Origin: Microbacterium memoriense
GTDB taxonomy: Bacteria; Actinomycetota; Actinomycetes; Actinomycetales; Microbacteriaceae
Direction: 5' to 3'
Assembly (NCBI RefSeq): GCF_025398275.1
Contig: NZ_JAODOR010000004.1
Span: 186,001 to 250,000, forward strand
DNA: 64,000 bases
Shown: positions 25,426 to 34,237 of the stretch, piece after piece
Layout of the letters: every line of letters starts with the position of its first letter
How positions within the stretch are numbered: the stretch's first letter is position 1
Notes under the pieces: generated by a model
Databases searched by the model: none
Seen by the model: the letters and a program-made list of their open reading frames with translations, nothing else
What the model was told of the DNA's origin: nothing
Program-made: the position numbers and the translations under genes

Positions 25426-26016
25426 TCAGCCCAGCGGCCTCTCGATCAGCAACAGATTCTGCTTCGTGTCGGAGACGGTGACCCAGCCATCGCCGAACTC
25501 GTAGGTCATGCCGTAGCCGTTCTCGTCCACGGTGGGAGCCTGCATGCCGTCCTCCGTGACATAGACCCCGTCGGAAGCCTCCTCGATCGTCCAGCCTTGC
25601 GCCACGAGCTGGTCTTGTGCGACCACGGCTTCGTCCTCCGTGATGGGCGCCCAGCCGAAGAGGAGCAGGTTGCCGCTCGCGGTCGTGAAATCGGCCCACA
25701 TGCACTGCATCCCCTCTTCGAGGGTGAGGTCTCCGACCGTGAACGGATCTTGTCGGTAGGTCCATCCCTGCACCGTGAGGTCGGTGAGGATCTCCTCCGA
25801 CACGAGGTTGTCGCACGTGGCCTCCGACGCTCCGGCCGTGGCGGTCGTGGTCGGCATCGGCTCTGCTGCGCCGTCGCTAGGGTCCGGGTTCGGTGCGGTG
25901 GTCACGGTCGTCTCCGTCGGCGACGGTTGTGCCGATGTGGCGCACCCGGTCAACAGCAGGGACAGCGCGCCGAGACTGGCGAGGACGGCGGTGGGGATGA
26001 CGCGGGCAGATGCCAT
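25426..26016 (-). CDS. Hypothetical lipoprotein
   Basis: A 196-residue exported protein of unknown function. A lipoprotein signal peptide ends in the lipobox LLLTGC (Cys about 25). A Thr/Pro/Ser-rich linker to about residue 65 precedes a compact domain of about 130 residues with two cysteines (ATCDN and MQCMW) that may pair. The pattern of short strands with aromatic positions recalls small periplasmic domains, but I cannot name a family. The ATG at 26016 sits directly before the basic n-region. It lies 17 bases downstream of the phosphatase gene on the same strand, so the two are probably co-transcribed. Confidence 0.75.
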   Translation of the reverse strand: MASARVIPTAVLASLGALSLLLTGCATSAQPSPTETTVTTAPNPDPSDGAAEPMPTTTATAGASEATCDNLVSEEILTDLTVQGWTYRQDPFTVGDLTLEEGMQCMWADFTTASGNLLLFGWAPITEDEAVVAQDQLVAQGWTIEEASDGVYVTEDGMQAPTVDENGYGMTYEFGDGWVTVSDTKQNLLLIERPLG

Positions 26017-26033
26017 GGAGGGGTCCGGATCGT

Positions 26034-26864
26034 TCAGGCGGGGGAGTGGAGGAGGGACAGGAAGGACTCGTGCAGGATGCCGTTCGTCGCCAGCGAGGAA
26101 CGAGACGACACCGATTCGGCGCCGGCGAAGTCGGTGAACGTGCCGCCGGCTTCGCGGATGATCGGGACGAGGGCGGCGATGTCGTATTCCTTGACGCCGA
26201 ACTCGGCCACGAACTCGAGGCGCCCTTCGGCCAGCAGCATGTACGGCCACGTGTCGCCGTAACCGCGATCACGCCAGACCGCGCGGCTGAGGCGGAGCAG
26301 GGCATCGGTGTGGCCCGCTTCATCCCACTGCGCGATGCTCTGGAAGCTGGCACTCGACGCCGCGACATCCGACACCGTCGACACGGACAGTCGTCGCGGT
26401 GGCCCGGCGGGGGTGTTGGTCCACGCGCCGAGTCCGGTCGCGGCCCACCAGCGGCGGCCGAGCGCGGGCTGGCTTGCGACGCCGACCCGGGGAACCCCGT
26501 CGATCGCCAGTGCGATCAGGGTGGTCCACATCGGGATGCCCTTGAGGTAGTTGGCGGTGCCGTCGATCGGGTCGATGATCCACTGCCGCGCAGCATCGCC
26601 GCTTGTGCCGAACTCCTCCCCGAAAATGCCGTCGGACGCTCGTTCATCGGCGAGGATGCCGCGGATCGCGCGTTCTGTCGCCAGGTCGGCCTCGGTGACG
26701 TACGAGGCGTCGGCCTTGGTCTGTACGTCCAGATCGGGGGCGTCGAAGCGTGCCATCGAGACTGCGTCAGCAGCGTCGGCCAGTCGGAGAGCGAGCTCCA
26801 GTTCGCCGGACAGGTCGCCGTCGAAGGGCGCGTTCCACGAGGGCCGGGGGGAGGGGGAGCTCAC
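26034..26864 (-). CDS. hisN: Inositol monophosphatase family phosphatase, probably histidinol-phosphatase HisN
   Basis: A Mg2+-dependent phosphatase. The 276 residues contain the family metal sites GEEFG (about 83-87), DPIDGT (about 99-104) and KEYDIAALVPIIREAGG (about 220-236). Actinobacteria use this family (HisN) for the histidinol-phosphate step of histidine synthesis; the close match in length and in the WIIDPIDGTANYLKG block supports HisN, though inositol or other sugar phosphates remain possible. GTG 26864 follows a TATCCT box by 6 bases. It is co-oriented with the downstream lipoprotein gene. Confidence 0.85.
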   Translation of the reverse strand: MSSPSPRPSWNAPFDGDLSGELELALRLADAADAVSMARFDAPDLDVQTKADASYVTEADLATERAIRGILADERASDGIFGEEFGTSGDAARQWIIDPIDGTANYLKGIPMWTTLIALAIDGVPRVGVASQPALGRRWWAATGLGAWTNTPAGPPRRLSVSTVSDVAASSASFQSIAQWDEAGHTDALLRLSRAVWRDRGYGDTWPYMLLAEGRLEFVAEFGVKEYDIAALVPIIREAGGTFTDFAGAESVSSRSSLATNGILHESFLSLLHSPA

Positions 26865-26870
26865 TCCTCC

Positions 26871-26876
26871 AGGATA
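26871..26876 (-). promoter_or_regulatory. -10 box (TATCCT) of the hisN-like gene
   Basis: Minus-strand TATCCT, 6 bases before GTG 26864. GGAGGA lies between, too close to the GTG for normal ribosome binding. Confidence 0.45.
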
Positions 26877-26958
26877 CGGTGCCGCTGGTGCCTCGATTGG
26901 CGATCCTGGGCATCGGGATGGTAACGTTGGTCCTCGTTCGCCTCGCAGCGAACAGAGC

Positions 26959-27031
26959 GCACCTCTAGCTCAATCGGCAGAGCAATTGACTCTTAATCAA
27001 TGGGTTCTCGGTTCAAGTCCGAGGGGGTGCA
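26959..27031 (+). tRNA. tRNA-Lys (anticodon CUU)
   Basis: Cloverleaf with acceptor GCACCTC/GGGGTGC, D-arm AGCTC..GAGC, anticodon stem ATTGA/TCAAT with loop CTCTTAA (anticodon CTT), and T-loop GGTTCAAGTCC. A73 is followed by CCA at 27032-27034, so this tRNA, unlike the other two here, has an encoded CCA. Confidence 0.96.
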
Positions 27032-27035
27032 CCAC

Positions 27036-27067
27036 CGAAAGGCCCCGGAGAAATCCGGGGCCTTTCG
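27036..27067 (+). terminator. Terminator of tRNA-Lys
   Basis: A perfect 13-base-pair stem, CGAAAGGCCCCGG / CCGGGGCCTTTCG, with a 6-base loop begins 2 bases after the CCA. There is no long T tract, as is usual in actinobacteria. Confidence 0.8.
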
Positions 27068-27081
27068 CGTGTGCGGGGTAC

Positions 27082-27170
27082 GCCGCCGACTGCGCTGGTT
27101 CGTCTCGAGCGCGCCGGATCCGCACCGCGCGCCGCGGGCGCTCTCGTCCGCAACCAGCGCAATCGGCGGC
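27082..27170. repeat. Long imperfect palindrome upstream of the ABC importer operon
   Basis: Arms 27082-27100 and 27152-27170 (19 bases each) are inverted copies with one mismatch (GCCGCCGAYTGCGCTGGTT). The 51 bases between them contain a further partial dyad (CGTCTCGAGCGC against GCGCTCTCGTCC). No frame here looks coding. It lies between the tRNA-Lys terminator and the operon promoter. Confidence 0.6.
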
Positions 27171-27210
27171 GCTGGGCCGCGCGGTTATGAGATCGTGACC
27201 GCGCTGGTGT

Positions 27211-27239
27211 TTGACACGGCGGGCGAACCTGAACATGAT
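27211..27239 (+). promoter_or_regulatory. Candidate promoter of the importer/catabolic operon
   Basis: A perfect TTGACA (27211-27216) is followed after 17 bases by CATGAT (27234-27239), a 4 of 6 match to TATAAT. It is 53 bases upstream of the substrate-binding protein start. This is one of few places in the window with a recognisable -35 box, which fits a strong, regulated promoter. Confidence 0.5.
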
Positions 27240-27267
27240 TGCAGTACCTGAATCAGTTCTCAGGTTC
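27225..27267. promoter_or_regulatory. Triple AACCTGA repeat, candidate operator
   Basis: GAACCTGA (27225-27232), ACCTGAA (27246-27252) and the inverted TCAGGTTC (27260-27267) surround the -10 region of the importer operon. Outer copies form a dyad. The TetR or IclR regulators encoded nearby are candidate binders. Confidence 0.4.
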
Positions 27268-27291
27268 CTTCCAATGGTGAAAGGCACGCAC

Positions 27292-28494
27292 ATGCGGGTT
27301 ACGAAGAAGTTGCTCCTGGGGACCGTGGCCACAACGGTAGCCCTCGCCCTGGCGGCCTGCGCGCCGTCCGTCGGCACGACCGCGACGAGCGAGACCGGCG
27401 ACGCCGGCCCGGCAGAGATCACCATCGGAGTGATCACGAGCGAGACCGGCGCTCTGGCCAGCTACGGCAAACAGTACCTCGATGGGTTCAAGGCCGGCCT
27501 CGACTATGCCACCGACGGTTCGAACGAGGTCAATGGCACGAAGATCACCGTCGACTACCGCGACGACGCGGGCGACGTCGACACCGCCGTCGGAGCCGCG
27601 AAGGAGCTCATCGGTGAGGGCGTCACGATCCTCGCCGGCAGTGCAGCATCCGGTGTCGCCGCGGCTGTCGCCGAGCAGGCGGGTCAGAACCGGGTGCTGT
27701 TCGTCTCCGGTCCCGCCGCCGCCGATGCGCTCACCGGCATCAACGAATACACGTTCCGCAGCGGTCGCCAGTCCGCGCAGGACGTGGCCACTGCCGGAAC
27801 GTTCCTGGGCGACCTGAGCGGCAAGACCGTCACGGTCTTCGCCCAGAACACCGCTTTCGGCCAGGGCAACGAAGCCGCCGTCAAGGCGATCCTCGGTGCC
27901 AAGGGAGCGACCGTCAACAGCGTGCTGGTCGCGGAAGACGTGACCGAGTTCACTCCGTTCGCCCAGCAGATCCTCACCGGCAGCCCCGACCTCGTTTTCG
28001 TCGCCTGGGCCGGTGCCACGTCCGGCGCCATGTGGCAGGCGATGAGCCAGCAGGGTGTGCTGGATGCCGTCCCGGTCGTCACGGGTCTCGGCGACGCGGC
28101 GACGTTCGGCGCGTACGGCGAAGCGTCCGAGAAGATCAGCTTCCTGAACTATTACTTCCCCGGCGGCCCGGAGAGCGACGTGAACGACGCGATGATCGAG
28201 CTCGTCGAGGCTGCCGGCGGTACGCCCGACCTGTTCACGCCGGATGGCTTCAACGCCGCGATCATGCTCGTCCACGCCATCGCTGAGGGTCGAGGCGATG
28301 TCGACGCGATGGTGTCGGCGCTCGAAGGCTTCACGTTCGACGGGCCCAAGGGCAGCCTCACGGTGCGCGCCGGAGATCACGCGCTGATCCAGGAGATGTA
28401 CCAGGTCAAGCTCGTCGCAGGCGGCGACTCTTTCGTCCCCGAGTTGGTCGACACCGTCGCCGCCGAGGACGTCGCGCCCGCCGAAGCCCCGTAA
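27292..28494 (+). CDS. Branched-chain-amino-acid-type ABC transporter substrate-binding lipoprotein
   Basis: Captures a small solute outside the membrane for the importer encoded downstream. The 400-residue protein has a signal peptide with lipobox ALAAC (Cys about 23) and a type I periplasmic-binding fold starting ITIGVITSETGALASYG (about 45-61). Leu/Ile/Val-binding homologues bind amino acids, but many members bind other carboxylates such as hydroxy-acids, aromatics or short-chain amides. The neighbouring 3-hydroxybutyrate and acyl-CoA genes point to a carboxylate here. GAAAGG precedes ATG 27292. Confidence 0.9.
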   Translation: MRVTKKLLLGTVATTVALALAACAPSVGTTATSETGDAGPAEITIGVITSETGALASYGKQYLDGFKAGLDYATDGSNEVNGTKITVDYRDDAGDVDTAVGAAKELIGEGVTILAGSAASGVAAAVAEQAGQNRVLFVSGPAAADALTGINEYTFRSGRQSAQDVATAGTFLGDLSGKTVTVFAQNTAFGQGNEAAVKAILGAKGATVNSVLVAEDVTEFTPFAQQILTGSPDLVFVAWAGATSGAMWQAMSQQGVLDAVPVVTGLGDAATFGAYGEASEKISFLNYYFPGGPESDVNDAMIELVEAAGGTPDLFTPDGFNAAIMLVHAIAEGRGDVDAMVSALEGFTFDGPKGSLTVRAGDHALIQEMYQVKLVAGGDSFVPELVDTVAAEDVAPAEAP

Positions 28495-28516
28495 GCACGA
28501 AAGAGACAGAGACCTG

Positions 28517-29296
28517 ATGAGCGACCCTGTCCCGTCCGCGCTGTCGATCCGCGGTCTCGGCCTGCAGATCGGCGGGGCGACCATCCTCAAGGACGTCGAC
28601 CTCGAGATCGCACCCGGCACGCTCGTCGGCGTGATCGGGCCCAATGGCGCCGGAAAGACCACGTTGTTCAACGTGATCTCCGGTGTCACACGGCCGACGG
28701 CCGGCAGCATCCTGATGGACGGTGACGACATCACCGGTCGGTCCGTGCCCCAACGGGCGCGGGCGGGACTGGGCCGCACATTCCAGACCTCGAGCCTCTT
28801 CCCGAGGCTGAGCGTCTGGGAGAACGTGCGCCTGGCCGCGCAGGTCGGTCTCGGCGGCAACTACTCACTGCTGCGCTTTCCGCGGCGGGCGGATGCGGCG
28901 ACGGAACGCGCGCTGCAGGAGTTGATCAAGGTGGGCCTCACCCACAAGCTCGACACGGCGGCCGGCGACATCTCCCACGGCGACAAACGCAAGCTCGAAA
29001 TCGCGGTGCTGCTCGCGACCGACGCGAAGACCGTGCTGCTGGACGAACCGATGGCCGGGGTCGCCTCGGGCGATGTGCCGGGCCTCGTCGACAACATCCG
29101 TGAGATGCAGCGCATCAGCGGATGCACGGTGCTCATGGTCGAGCATCACATCGACGTCCTGATGGGGCTGGTCGACCGCGTCGCGGTCATGTACTCCGGA
29201 TCGATCATCGCCTTCGACACTCCGCAGAACATCATGGCCAATCCGCTGGTGCAAAGCGCCTATCTCGGCATCGCGGCGACGGAGACCGCCGCATGA
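28517..29296 (+). CDS. ABC transporter ATP-binding protein (LivG-type)
   Basis: One of two ATPases of the importer; 259 residues. Walker A GPNGAGKTT (about 40-48), Q-loop in GRTFQTSSLFPRLSVWENV, the signature region ISHGDKRKLEIAVLL (a variant of LSGGQ, as in LivG) and Walker B KTVLLDEPMAG. The variant signature ISHGDKR is typical for this subfamily. It starts 23 bases after the binding protein and overlaps the next gene by 4 bases. Confidence 0.93.
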   Translation: MSDPVPSALSIRGLGLQIGGATILKDVDLEIAPGTLVGVIGPNGAGKTTLFNVISGVTRPTAGSILMDGDDITGRSVPQRARAGLGRTFQTSSLFPRLSVWENVRLAAQVGLGGNYSLLRFPRRADAATERALQELIKVGLTHKLDTAAGDISHGDKRKLEIAVLLATDAKTVLLDEPMAGVASGDVPGLVDNIREMQRISGCTVLMVEHHIDVLMGLVDRVAVMYSGSIIAFDTPQNIMANPLVQSAYLGIAATETAA

Positions 29297-30003
29297 GCGA
29301 GTCGATCCTCACCGTGGAGCATCTGAAGGCATCCATTGCCGGACAGCAGGTCGTCGAGGACGTCACCTTCTCCGTGCCGGCGACGGGCATCACCGCCGTC
29401 CTCGGCCGCAACGGGGTCGGGAAGACGTCGACCCTCCGCGGCATCCTGGGCCTCATCAGCAGGCAGGGCGCGGTGACGCTCGCAGGCGAACGGATCGACA
29501 CGCTTCCGACCTACCGAATCGTCCAGCGCGGCGTGGGCTATGTGCCGGAGGACCGCGAGGTCTTCGCCGGCCTCACCGTCGCCGAGAACCTCGCGCTGGC
29601 CGTCCGGACGAAGAACCCTCGGCGCGACTTCGTCGACGCGCTCTTCCCCGACCTCGTCGCGCGCCGCGCGCAACTTGCGGGCACGCTCTCGGGCGGTCAG
29701 CAGCAGATGGTCTCGGTGGCCCGCGCGCTGCTGAACGAGAACCAGATACTTCTCGTCGATGAGCCGACGAAGGGATTGGCTCCCAAGATCGTGGCCGAAG
29801 TCGCCAGGGCTCTCCAAGAAGCGGCGAAGATCGTCCCCATCCTCCTCGTCGAGCAGAACCTCGAAGTCGTGCGCCAGCTCGCCGACGACGCCGTGGTGAT
29901 CGCCGGTGGCCGCGTCATCCACACCGGTCCCGCACGCGGGATCCTCGACGACCCGGCCCTCACCACACGTCTCCTCGGGGTCAGCGCGGAGGTGCACACG
30001 TGA
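29293..30003 (+). CDS. ABC transporter ATP-binding protein (LivF-type)
   Basis: The second ATPase of the importer; 236 residues. Walker A GRNGVGKTS, the LivF-type segment GVGYVPEDREVFAGLTVAENL, signature LSGGQQQMVSVARAL and Walker B ILLVDEPTKGLAPKIV. The ATG overlaps the livG-like stop (ATGA), and its own stop overlaps the permease gene, so the importer genes are tightly coupled. Confidence 0.93.
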   Translation: MSESILTVEHLKASIAGQQVVEDVTFSVPATGITAVLGRNGVGKTSTLRGILGLISRQGAVTLAGERIDTLPTYRIVQRGVGYVPEDREVFAGLTVAENLALAVRTKNPRRDFVDALFPDLVARRAQLAGTLSGGQQQMVSVARALLNENQILLVDEPTKGLAPKIVAEVARALQEAAKIVPILLVEQNLEVVRQLADDAVVIAGGRVIHTGPARGILDDPALTTRLLGVSAEVHT

Positions 30004-30875
30004 GCAGCATCGTCCTCATCCTCGTGACCGGCATCGGCCTCGGCGCGCTGTACTTCCTCGTGGCGTCTGGTCTCAGCCTCATCTATGGGCTCATGCACGT
30101 GCTGAACTTCGCGCATGGAGCCTTCCTCACGCTGAGCGCATTCGTCGGCTGGCAGGTTGCGCAAGCGCTCGGCACGGCATCGTGGGGATCCTTTCTCGTG
30201 TCGATCCTCGTCGGCGCCGTCGTCGGTGCCGTCTTCGCGACCCTGACCGAACTGATCTTGATCCGGCCGCTGTACGAGCGGCACATCGAACAAGTGCTCG
30301 TGACGGTCGGGCTCTCGTTCGCCGCCGTCGCGCTGTTCGAAGGGATCTGGGGAACAGATGCCGTCACTATCGCCGGACCCCCGTGGCTCAAGGGCACGAC
30401 GGAGGTCTTGGGCGCCCGCATCCCCAACACCTACTGGGTGCTGATGGTGGCCGCCGCGATCGTGTTGATCGCACTCGTGCTCTTCTTGCAGAAAACCCGG
30501 TATGGCATGATCATCCGCGCGGGCGTCGAGAATCGGTCGATGGTGACGGCACTCGGCATCGACGTGCGCAAGAGCTTCACGCTCGTCTTCGCGATCGGTG
30601 GCGCCGCGGCCGGCATCGGCGGTGTGTTGGCGATGCACTACACGACCTTCGTCTCGGCGCACCTGGGTGCGTCTCTGCTGATCTTCGCGTTCATCGTGAC
30701 GGTCATCGGTGGCCTCGGGTCGCTGACGGGCGCGGCGATCGCCTCGGTCATCGTCGCGGTGCTGCAGCAGTTCGCGAACATCTACCTGAGCGGCACGGGG
30801 GACTTCATCGTCGTCGCGCTGCTCGCGGTCGTGCTGCTGGTGCGACCACGGGGCCTCATGGGGAGGAAAGCATGA
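30000..30875 (+). CDS. ABC transporter permease (LivH-type)
   Basis: A 291-residue permease with about eight membrane helices. The N-terminal GLGALYFLVASGLSLIYGLMHVLNFAHGAF block and the C-terminal VTVIGGLGSLTGAAIAS segment, which contacts the ATPases, are typical of LivH. GTG 30000 overlaps the preceding stop by 4 bases. Confidence 0.93.
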   Translation: MSSIVLILVTGIGLGALYFLVASGLSLIYGLMHVLNFAHGAFLTLSAFVGWQVAQALGTASWGSFLVSILVGAVVGAVFATLTELILIRPLYERHIEQVLVTVGLSFAAVALFEGIWGTDAVTIAGPPWLKGTTEVLGARIPNTYWVLMVAAAIVLIALVLFLQKTRYGMIIRAGVENRSMVTALGIDVRKSFTLVFAIGGAAAGIGGVLAMHYTTFVSAHLGASLLIFAFIVTVIGGLGSLTGAAIASVIVAVLQQFANIYLSGTGDFIVVALLAVVLLVRPRGLMGRKA

Positions 30876-32014
30876 CCGTCACCACTGGAGTGCCGACCCT
30901 CGTCCCCGGGCGGAAGGGCGCCTTCTTACCGTTCCTCGTCGGCGCCGCGCTCGTCGTCGTGATGGCGATCCTGCCGCTGGTGAACATCTCCCTCCCCGGC
31001 ATCCTCCCCGGTCCGACGTACACGCCCGGCAGCCTGGCGCTGCTGTCGCTGTGTATGGTCTTCGCGGCGCTCGCGCTCTCGTACAACCTGCTGCTCGGCA
31101 CAGCGGGGATGCTGTCCTTCGGTCACGCGCTGTATTTCGGTGCGGGTGCCTACGGGCTCGGACTCGCGCTGAACTTCTTCGGCGTGCCGCTCTGGCCGGG
31201 TGTGCTGATCGCTCTTCTCGGCGGACTCGTGATCGCCCTGTTCACCGGAGCAATCTCGATGCGGGTCTCCGGCATCCCGTTCGCCATGGTCACTCTCGCC
31301 TTCGCACAGGCCGGTTCCGTCCTCGTGCGCCGGAATCAGAGCGTCACCGGCGGCGAGGAAGGGCTGCGCCTGCCGACCGAGTACGTTCCGGAGTGGCTGG
31401 TCGGTGTCGTCAACACCCGCAATCTGTACTGGTTCACACTCGTGGTCCTGGTGATCGTCTATGCCGTCGTGCTGTGGGTCGACCGCTCGCGACTCGGACA
31501 CCTGGCCGAAGCCACCCGCGAGAACGAGCTTCGCGTGCAGGTGCTGGGGCTGCGTCCTTACACGGCGAAGCTCATCGTCTTCGTCGTCGCGGCACTGTGC
31601 GCGGCACTCGCCGGCATCGCCTACATGTTGCTCCAGTCCGGCACTCAGCCGGGTGCCGTGGGCGCCGATCTCACGATCACGGTGCTCGTCATGGTCGTCC
31701 TCGGTGGCGTCGGGTTCCGGTGGGGTGCCATCGTGGGGGGTGTGCTCTACACGATCCTCGATCAGCGGCTGACCGTGCTCGCGCGGTCGGAGTGGATCCA
31801 GTCCCTTCCCGATGTGCTGCGCATCCCGCTGTCGGAGCCGCTGTTCCTGCTCGGCACGCTGTTCATCCTCGTGGTGATGTTCCTTCCCGGCGGCATCGCC
31901 GGAACGCTGGACGCGTGGGTGCGTCGGCGGCGAGGCGAGCGCACGCGGTCGCAGCTGCGGCAGTGGAGCGAGGTCGACGACACGATCGCCGAACCGTCGG
32001 AGGTGCGCGGGTGA
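30872..32014 (+). CDS. ABC transporter permease (LivM-type)
   Basis: The second permease, 380 residues, with about ten membrane helices. It has the LivM blocks LALSYNLLLGTAGMLSFGHALYFGAGAY and the VMVVLGGVGFRWGAIVGG coupling segment, followed by a hydrophilic C-terminal tail (about 345-380). Both ends overlap neighbours by 4 bases. With the preceding genes it completes a five-component importer. Confidence 0.92.
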   Translation: MTVTTGVPTLVPGRKGAFLPFLVGAALVVVMAILPLVNISLPGILPGPTYTPGSLALLSLCMVFAALALSYNLLLGTAGMLSFGHALYFGAGAYGLGLALNFFGVPLWPGVLIALLGGLVIALFTGAISMRVSGIPFAMVTLAFAQAGSVLVRRNQSVTGGEEGLRLPTEYVPEWLVGVVNTRNLYWFTLVVLVIVYAVVLWVDRSRLGHLAEATRENELRVQVLGLRPYTAKLIVFVVAALCAALAGIAYMLLQSGTQPGAVGADLTITVLVMVVLGGVGFRWGAIVGGVLYTILDQRLTVLARSEWIQSLPDVLRIPLSEPLFLLGTLFILVVMFLPGGIAGTLDAWVRRRRGERTRSQLRQWSEVDDTIAEPSEVRG

Positions 32015-33564
32015 GCGACATCGTTCCGGGCGCGCCCACGTTCGCGGACGGTCCGCACACGGTGGGCCGTTGGCTCACGGATCGTGCTGCCTCCGCGCCC
32101 GATCATGTCGCGATCGATGACCGCGGGGTGCGTATCGGTTACGCCGACCTCGAGACCCGAGCCCGGGAGCTGTCGCTCCGATTGCGGCGTGCCGGGTATG
32201 GCCCGGGCGACCGCATCGCAACGGTCTCGGGCAACTCGATCGATCACGTCGTCGCGTTCTTCGCGTGTGCGAAAGCGGGCATCGCTTTCGTGCCGCTGTC
32301 GTGGCGGCTCTCCGCACGCGAACTCAGCGAGGTCATCGAGCGGTCGGAGCCGGCGTTGGTGCTCGTCGAAGACGAGTACATCGGCATCGCCGACGACGCG
32401 TTCCGGCGGGCTGCGCAGCGACCCGTCGTCGCCGCGCTCGGGACGACCGGGATCGAAGCCACGGTGCCGCTCCGCGCGGGCGGCCCGGGGGAGCACCGCG
32501 GGGTCCGCGACGACGACCCGCTCCTGGTGATCTATACCTCGGGCAGCGAAGCAGCGCCGAAGGGGGTTGTCCTCACGCACGCGAACTGCTTCTGGAACAA
32601 CCTGGCGTTGGCGGGCGCGAGTCAGCTGACCTCCGACGACGTCGTGCTGGCGATGCTGCCGCAGTTCCATGTGGCGGCGTGGAACTGCCAGCCGCTGTTG
32701 GCATGGTGGGTGGGCGCGACCGTTGTCCTGGAGAGGTCGTTCCAACCGCGTCGGATTCTGCAGTTGCTTGCCGACCGGGGAGTCACGGCGATGATGGGCG
32801 TGCCCACGCAGTACCGGCTGCTGGCGGACGATCCCGGCTTCGCCGATCTCGTCGCATCGACCCTCCGGGTGGCGTTGGTCGGCGGCGCGACGATGCCGGA
32901 CGATCTCGCCACACGTTGGGCGGATGCCGGTCGTCCCCTGACGCAGGGCTATGGCCTGACCGAAGCGGCGCCCAACGTCTTGTGCGCCGGGCGCCCCTAT
33001 CCCCACGTGGACGTCTGCATCGTCGATGAGGCGGCGCACCTTCCGCTGGAGGGGGTCACGAGCGGCGAGCTCTGGGTACGCGGACCCAGTGTATTCGCGG
33101 GATACCTGGGGGACCCGGAGGCGACGGCGCGAGCCCTCGTGCAGACGCCGGACGGTGTCTGGCTCCGCACCGGCGACATCGTCCACCGTGACGCTGAGGG
33201 CGTCATCCGCATCGTCGACCGGCTGAAGGACATCTACATCTCAGGTGGCGAGAACGTCGCGCCCGCCGAAGTCGAACGTGCGCTGTGCCTGCACCCCGCG
33301 ATCGCCGAAGCAGCCGTGGTCGGTGTACCGGATGCCGTGTGGGGTGAGCGCGGGGTCGCCTTCGTGGTGGCTGTCCCGGGTGCGCGACTGAGCGAGGACG
33401 AAGTGCTCGCGCACGCGCGCGCCGAACTCGCCGGATTCAAAGTTCCCGCGCGGGTCGCGTTCCTCGATGAACTCCCGCGGTCCACGATCGAGAAGCTGGC
33501 CCGCTCTCGATTGCACGAACGGGCCATCGACCTGGTGAAGGGAACCGCTCATGAGCATCACTGA
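32011..33564 (+). CDS. AMP-forming acyl-CoA synthetase
   Basis: Activates a carboxylate to its CoA thioester with ATP. The 517 residues carry the ANL-superfamily motifs: the P-loop YTSGSEAAPKG (about 173-183), GYGLTEAAP (A5), GELWVRGP, the TGD / IVDRLKDIYISGGENVAPAEVE hinge (A8), and a C-terminal Lys in RSTIEKLARSRL (A10). Fatty-acid and aromatic-acid ligases share these, so the substrate is unknown; position after the importer suggests it activates the imported acid. GTG 32011 overlaps the permease stop, and its end overlaps the TetR gene by 14 bases. Confidence 0.9.
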   Translation: MSDIVPGAPTFADGPHTVGRWLTDRAASAPDHVAIDDRGVRIGYADLETRARELSLRLRRAGYGPGDRIATVSGNSIDHVVAFFACAKAGIAFVPLSWRLSARELSEVIERSEPALVLVEDEYIGIADDAFRRAAQRPVVAALGTTGIEATVPLRAGGPGEHRGVRDDDPLLVIYTSGSEAAPKGVVLTHANCFWNNLALAGASQLTSDDVVLAMLPQFHVAAWNCQPLLAWWVGATVVLERSFQPRRILQLLADRGVTAMMGVPTQYRLLADDPGFADLVASTLRVALVGGATMPDDLATRWADAGRPLTQGYGLTEAAPNVLCAGRPYPHVDVCIVDEAAHLPLEGVTSGELWVRGPSVFAGYLGDPEATARALVQTPDGVWLRTGDIVHRDAEGVIRIVDRLKDIYISGGENVAPAEVERALCLHPAIAEAAVVGVPDAVWGERGVAFVVAVPGARLSEDEVLAHARAELAGFKVPARVAFLDELPRSTIEKLARSRLHERAIDLVKGTAHEHH

Positions 33565-34237
33565 GCACGCAGAGGGCGACGCGGCGCACGAGCCGTCGCT
33601 GTCGGCCACAGGAAAGCCGCTCACCAAACGCGGCGAGACGACGCGCCGGAAATTGTTGGAGGCGGCCGAAGAAGTCTTCGCGTCCCTCGGCTACCACGAG
33701 GCATCCATCGTGAAGATCACCGAGCGTGCGGGCATTGGCCTCGGGACCTTCTACCTGTACTTCGACAGCAAGAAGCAGATCTTCGAAGAGCTCGTCATCG
33801 ACCTCAACCGGCGCGTGCGCCACTCGATGACCGAGGCGATGGCCGGGGCGGAGAATCGGATCGCGGCCGAGCGTGCGGGGTTCGAGGGATTCTTCCGCTT
33901 CACCGCTGCGCATCCCGCGCTGTACCGCGTGGTCCGCGAAGCCGAATTCGTTTCGCCGGAAACGCTTCGTCTGCACTACACCCGCATCGTCGAGGGCTAC
34001 GAAGCGGGACTCAAGGCCGCCCAGCACGCCGGAGACGTCGATGACGCGCTCGACCCCGAGGTCACCGCCTGGGCGCTGATGGGGGCCGGCGAACTGATCG
34101 GTATGCGCTTCTTGTTGTGGGAGCGCGATGACCAGGGCAACCCGCCCGCGGCCATGCCGGGGGAGATCATCGACCACATGATGCGGTTCATCCGCAACGC
34201 CCTCGCGGCGCGGACACCGGGGAGCAGCGATGACTGA
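33551..34237 (+). CDS. TetR/AcrR family regulator
   Basis: A 228-residue repressor-type regulator. A hydrophilic 25-residue N-terminus precedes the TetR DNA-binding domain (about 26-85), with RRKLLEAAEEVFASLGYHEASIVKITERAGIGLGTFYLYFDSKK as its helix-turn-helix region; the rest is a ligand-binding helical domain. It lies inside the operon, overlapping both neighbours, so it is likely autoregulated and probably senses the substrate or its CoA ester. The repeats upstream of the importer are candidate targets. Confidence 0.9.
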   Translation: MSITEHAEGDAAHEPSLSATGKPLTKRGETTRRKLLEAAEEVFASLGYHEASIVKITERAGIGLGTFYLYFDSKKQIFEELVIDLNRRVRHSMTEAMAGAENRIAAERAGFEGFFRFTAAHPALYRVVREAEFVSPETLRLHYTRIVEGYEAGLKAAQHAGDVDDALDPEVTAWALMGAGELIGMRFLLWERDDQGNPPAAMPGEIIDHMMRFIRNALAARTPGSSDD

